The translations under genes were made by a program, and so were the position numbers. From Bacteroidota bacterium (lineage in GTDB: Bacteria; Bacteroidota; Bacteroidia; Flavobacteriales; Weeksellaceae), in assembly GCA_018266965.1 (NCBI GenBank), contig JAFDZJ010000373.1, positions 1-5,971 on the forward strand: 5,971 nt of DNA, read 5' to 3'. Each line of letters begins with the position of its first letter. Position 1 is the first letter of the stretch. The notes beneath the pieces are model-generated. The model was not told the DNA's origin. It searched no databases and saw only the letters and a list, made by a program, of their open reading frames with translations. This document shows, in pieces, positions 4,912-5,971 of this stretch.

Positions 4912-5971
4912 TCAACTCAACTCGAAAACGGTAATTTCCGGAGCAACACCAACTCTGCCAGGATAGCCAATGACTCCAAAACCTCGGTTTACATATAGGT
5001 ATTTCCCCATGGACTCATACAAATCTGCCCATTTCGGATATTTGTACTGTACTGGTGACCATTTTATATTTTTCAAATCGAGGCCAAACTGCATACCATG
5101 AGTGTGTCCTGAAAGGGTAAGTTGTATATCCGAAGGATGGTTTTTCACCACTTTGTCAAAATGAGTTGGATCGTGACTTAGCAAAATTTTTGCAGCAATC
5201 GTAGGTATTCCTGCGGTTGCTTTGTCCAAATCTCCAAATTGTGGAAAAGGTTTCTCACCCCAATTTTCTACCCCAATTAGATAAAGTTTGTCGCCGTTTT
5301 TTTCAATGATACGATACTCATTTCTTAGCATGGTAAATCCAGCTTGTCTTTCGTAATCTATCAATTGTAGTAAATTCTCTTCTTTTTCTTTAGATGATTT
5401 CCAATCTACATAATCTCCATAATCATGATTTCCTAAAATTGCCAACTTACCATCTTTTGCTTTTATTTTGGAAAAAAGACCAATAAAAGGTCGGAATTCA
5501 TCGGCAATATTATTGACCATATCACCGGTAAATACAACTAAATCTGCATTTTGCTCATTAATTAACGAGATGGCTTTTTCCAATTTTTCAGGATGAAAAA
5601 AACTTCCACTATGCACATCGGAAATTTGTAATATTTTGTAATTTTTAAATGCCTTTGGTAGATTGTTGATTTTTATTTTTACCCTTCTTAATTGGTGTCT
5701 ATACTTTCCAAAAGCAACTCCATCTAATATTGCTGCAGATAGCAATCCTCCCGTTGCAAGCCCCAAAATGCTCAAAAATTTTCTTCTCTCGGGATAATGA
5801 GTATATTGCGTTCCGATTTTCTGAAATAACATTTCTCCAAAACGAACAATATCATCAATAAAAAGAAAAACCACTACCAAAAGTTTGGGTAACATAAACG
5901 ATAAAAATAAAGTAGCTATAACCTGCACCGTATGATGATCTCTATCCGAACGACTGAAATATAATACTTTG
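4912..5971 (-). CDS. Membrane-tethered calcineurin-like metallophosphoesterase, YkuE/YaeI type (5' end outside window)
   Basis: This is a metal-dependent phosphoesterase with its active domain probably outside the cytoplasmic membrane; the substrate is unknown. The frame stays open to the right edge, so the start is off-window; a GTG at 5926-5928 is internal to conserved sequence (FSRSDRDHHT precedes it). All metallophosphoesterase motifs are present: DVH (5611-5619), GD (5521-5526), GNHD (5422-5433), SHD (5170-5178) and GHTHG (5095-5109). Before the domain lies a transmembrane segment (coded about 5850-5928), then ERRKFLSILGL and a second hydrophobic stretch (about 5715-5787), which resembles a twin-arginine signal set inside the protein. 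The C-terminal SPVQYKYPKW and NRGFGVIGYPGRVG stretches are typical of flavobacterial members of about 400 residues, as I recall them. It converges on the DCPKYC pair with a 14-base gap and is probably unrelated to it. Confidence 0.93.
   Translation of the reverse strand, partial: KVLYFSRSDRDHHTVQVIATLFLSFMLPKLLVVVFLFIDDIVRFGEMLFQKIGTQYTHYPERRKFLSILGLATGGLLSAAILDGVAFGKYRHQLRRVKIKINNLPKAFKNYKILQISDVHSGSFFHPEKLEKAISLINEQNADLVVFTGDMVNNIADEFRPFIGLFSKIKAKDGKLAILGNHDYGDYVDWKSSKEKEENLLQLIDYERQAGFTMLRNEYRIIEKNGDKLYLIGVENWGEKPFPQFGDLDKATAGIPTIAAKILLSHDPTHFDKVVKNHPSDIQLTLSGHTHGMQFGLDLKNIKWSPVQYKYPKWADLYESMGKYLYVNRGFGVIGYPGRVGVAPEITVFELS

Noticed and set aside
5926..5928. GTG as the true start of the phosphoesterase
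   Set aside because: The frame continues open to the window edge and the upstream residues (YFSRSDRDHH) look like the loop before a membrane segment in flavobacterial homologues, so the gene is cut by the window.

Overview
The window is AT-rich (by eye about one third G+C) and reads as chromosome from the Bacteroidota, most likely class Flavobacteriia. The grounds are: TTTG/TAnnTTTG-type promoter elements, A-rich leaders with no Shine-Dalgarno sequence, a 428-residue MetK with the inserts and C-terminus typical of that phylum, a membrane-tethered metallophosphoesterase of flavobacterial type, and small secreted proteins of a Bacteroidota style. No mobile element, CRISPR array, tRNA or rRNA was seen.

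Layout. Positions 1-612 (+) hold the 3' two thirds of an OxyR-type LysR regulator, with both redox cysteines. Positions 613-793 are a regulatory leader. A good Bacteroidota promoter (628-658) starts a transcript whose first structure is a SAM-II-class riboswitch (672-720), followed by a switchable expression platform. Positions 794-2080 (+) encode S-adenosylmethionine synthase (metK). A hairpin with T tracts on both sides (2104-2138) separates metK from a convergent 575-codon gene (2137-3864, -) for a TPR lipoprotein with three C-terminal membrane segments. From a shared 120-bp intergenic region, two small secreted or anchored paralogues (3985-4419 and 4445-4897, +) run the other way; both end in a DCPKYC motif. 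A calcineurin-like metallophosphoesterase (4912 to the right edge, -) converges on them and is cut by the window end.

How the parts work together. The best-supported circuit is feedback control of metK by its own product. The SAM aptamer strand (674-696) is complementary, in one register, to a downstream strand (742-764). Part of that downstream strand (750-758) is also a perfect 9-bp complement of the metK translation start region (783-791). This predicts that free aptamer RNA releases the start, while SAM binding lets the start be sequestered. oxyR lies upstream in the same orientation, but metK has its own promoter. The TPR lipoprotein and the two DCPKYC proteins are divergent neighbours, all predicted to be envelope proteins of unknown function; a joint role is only a guess from context.
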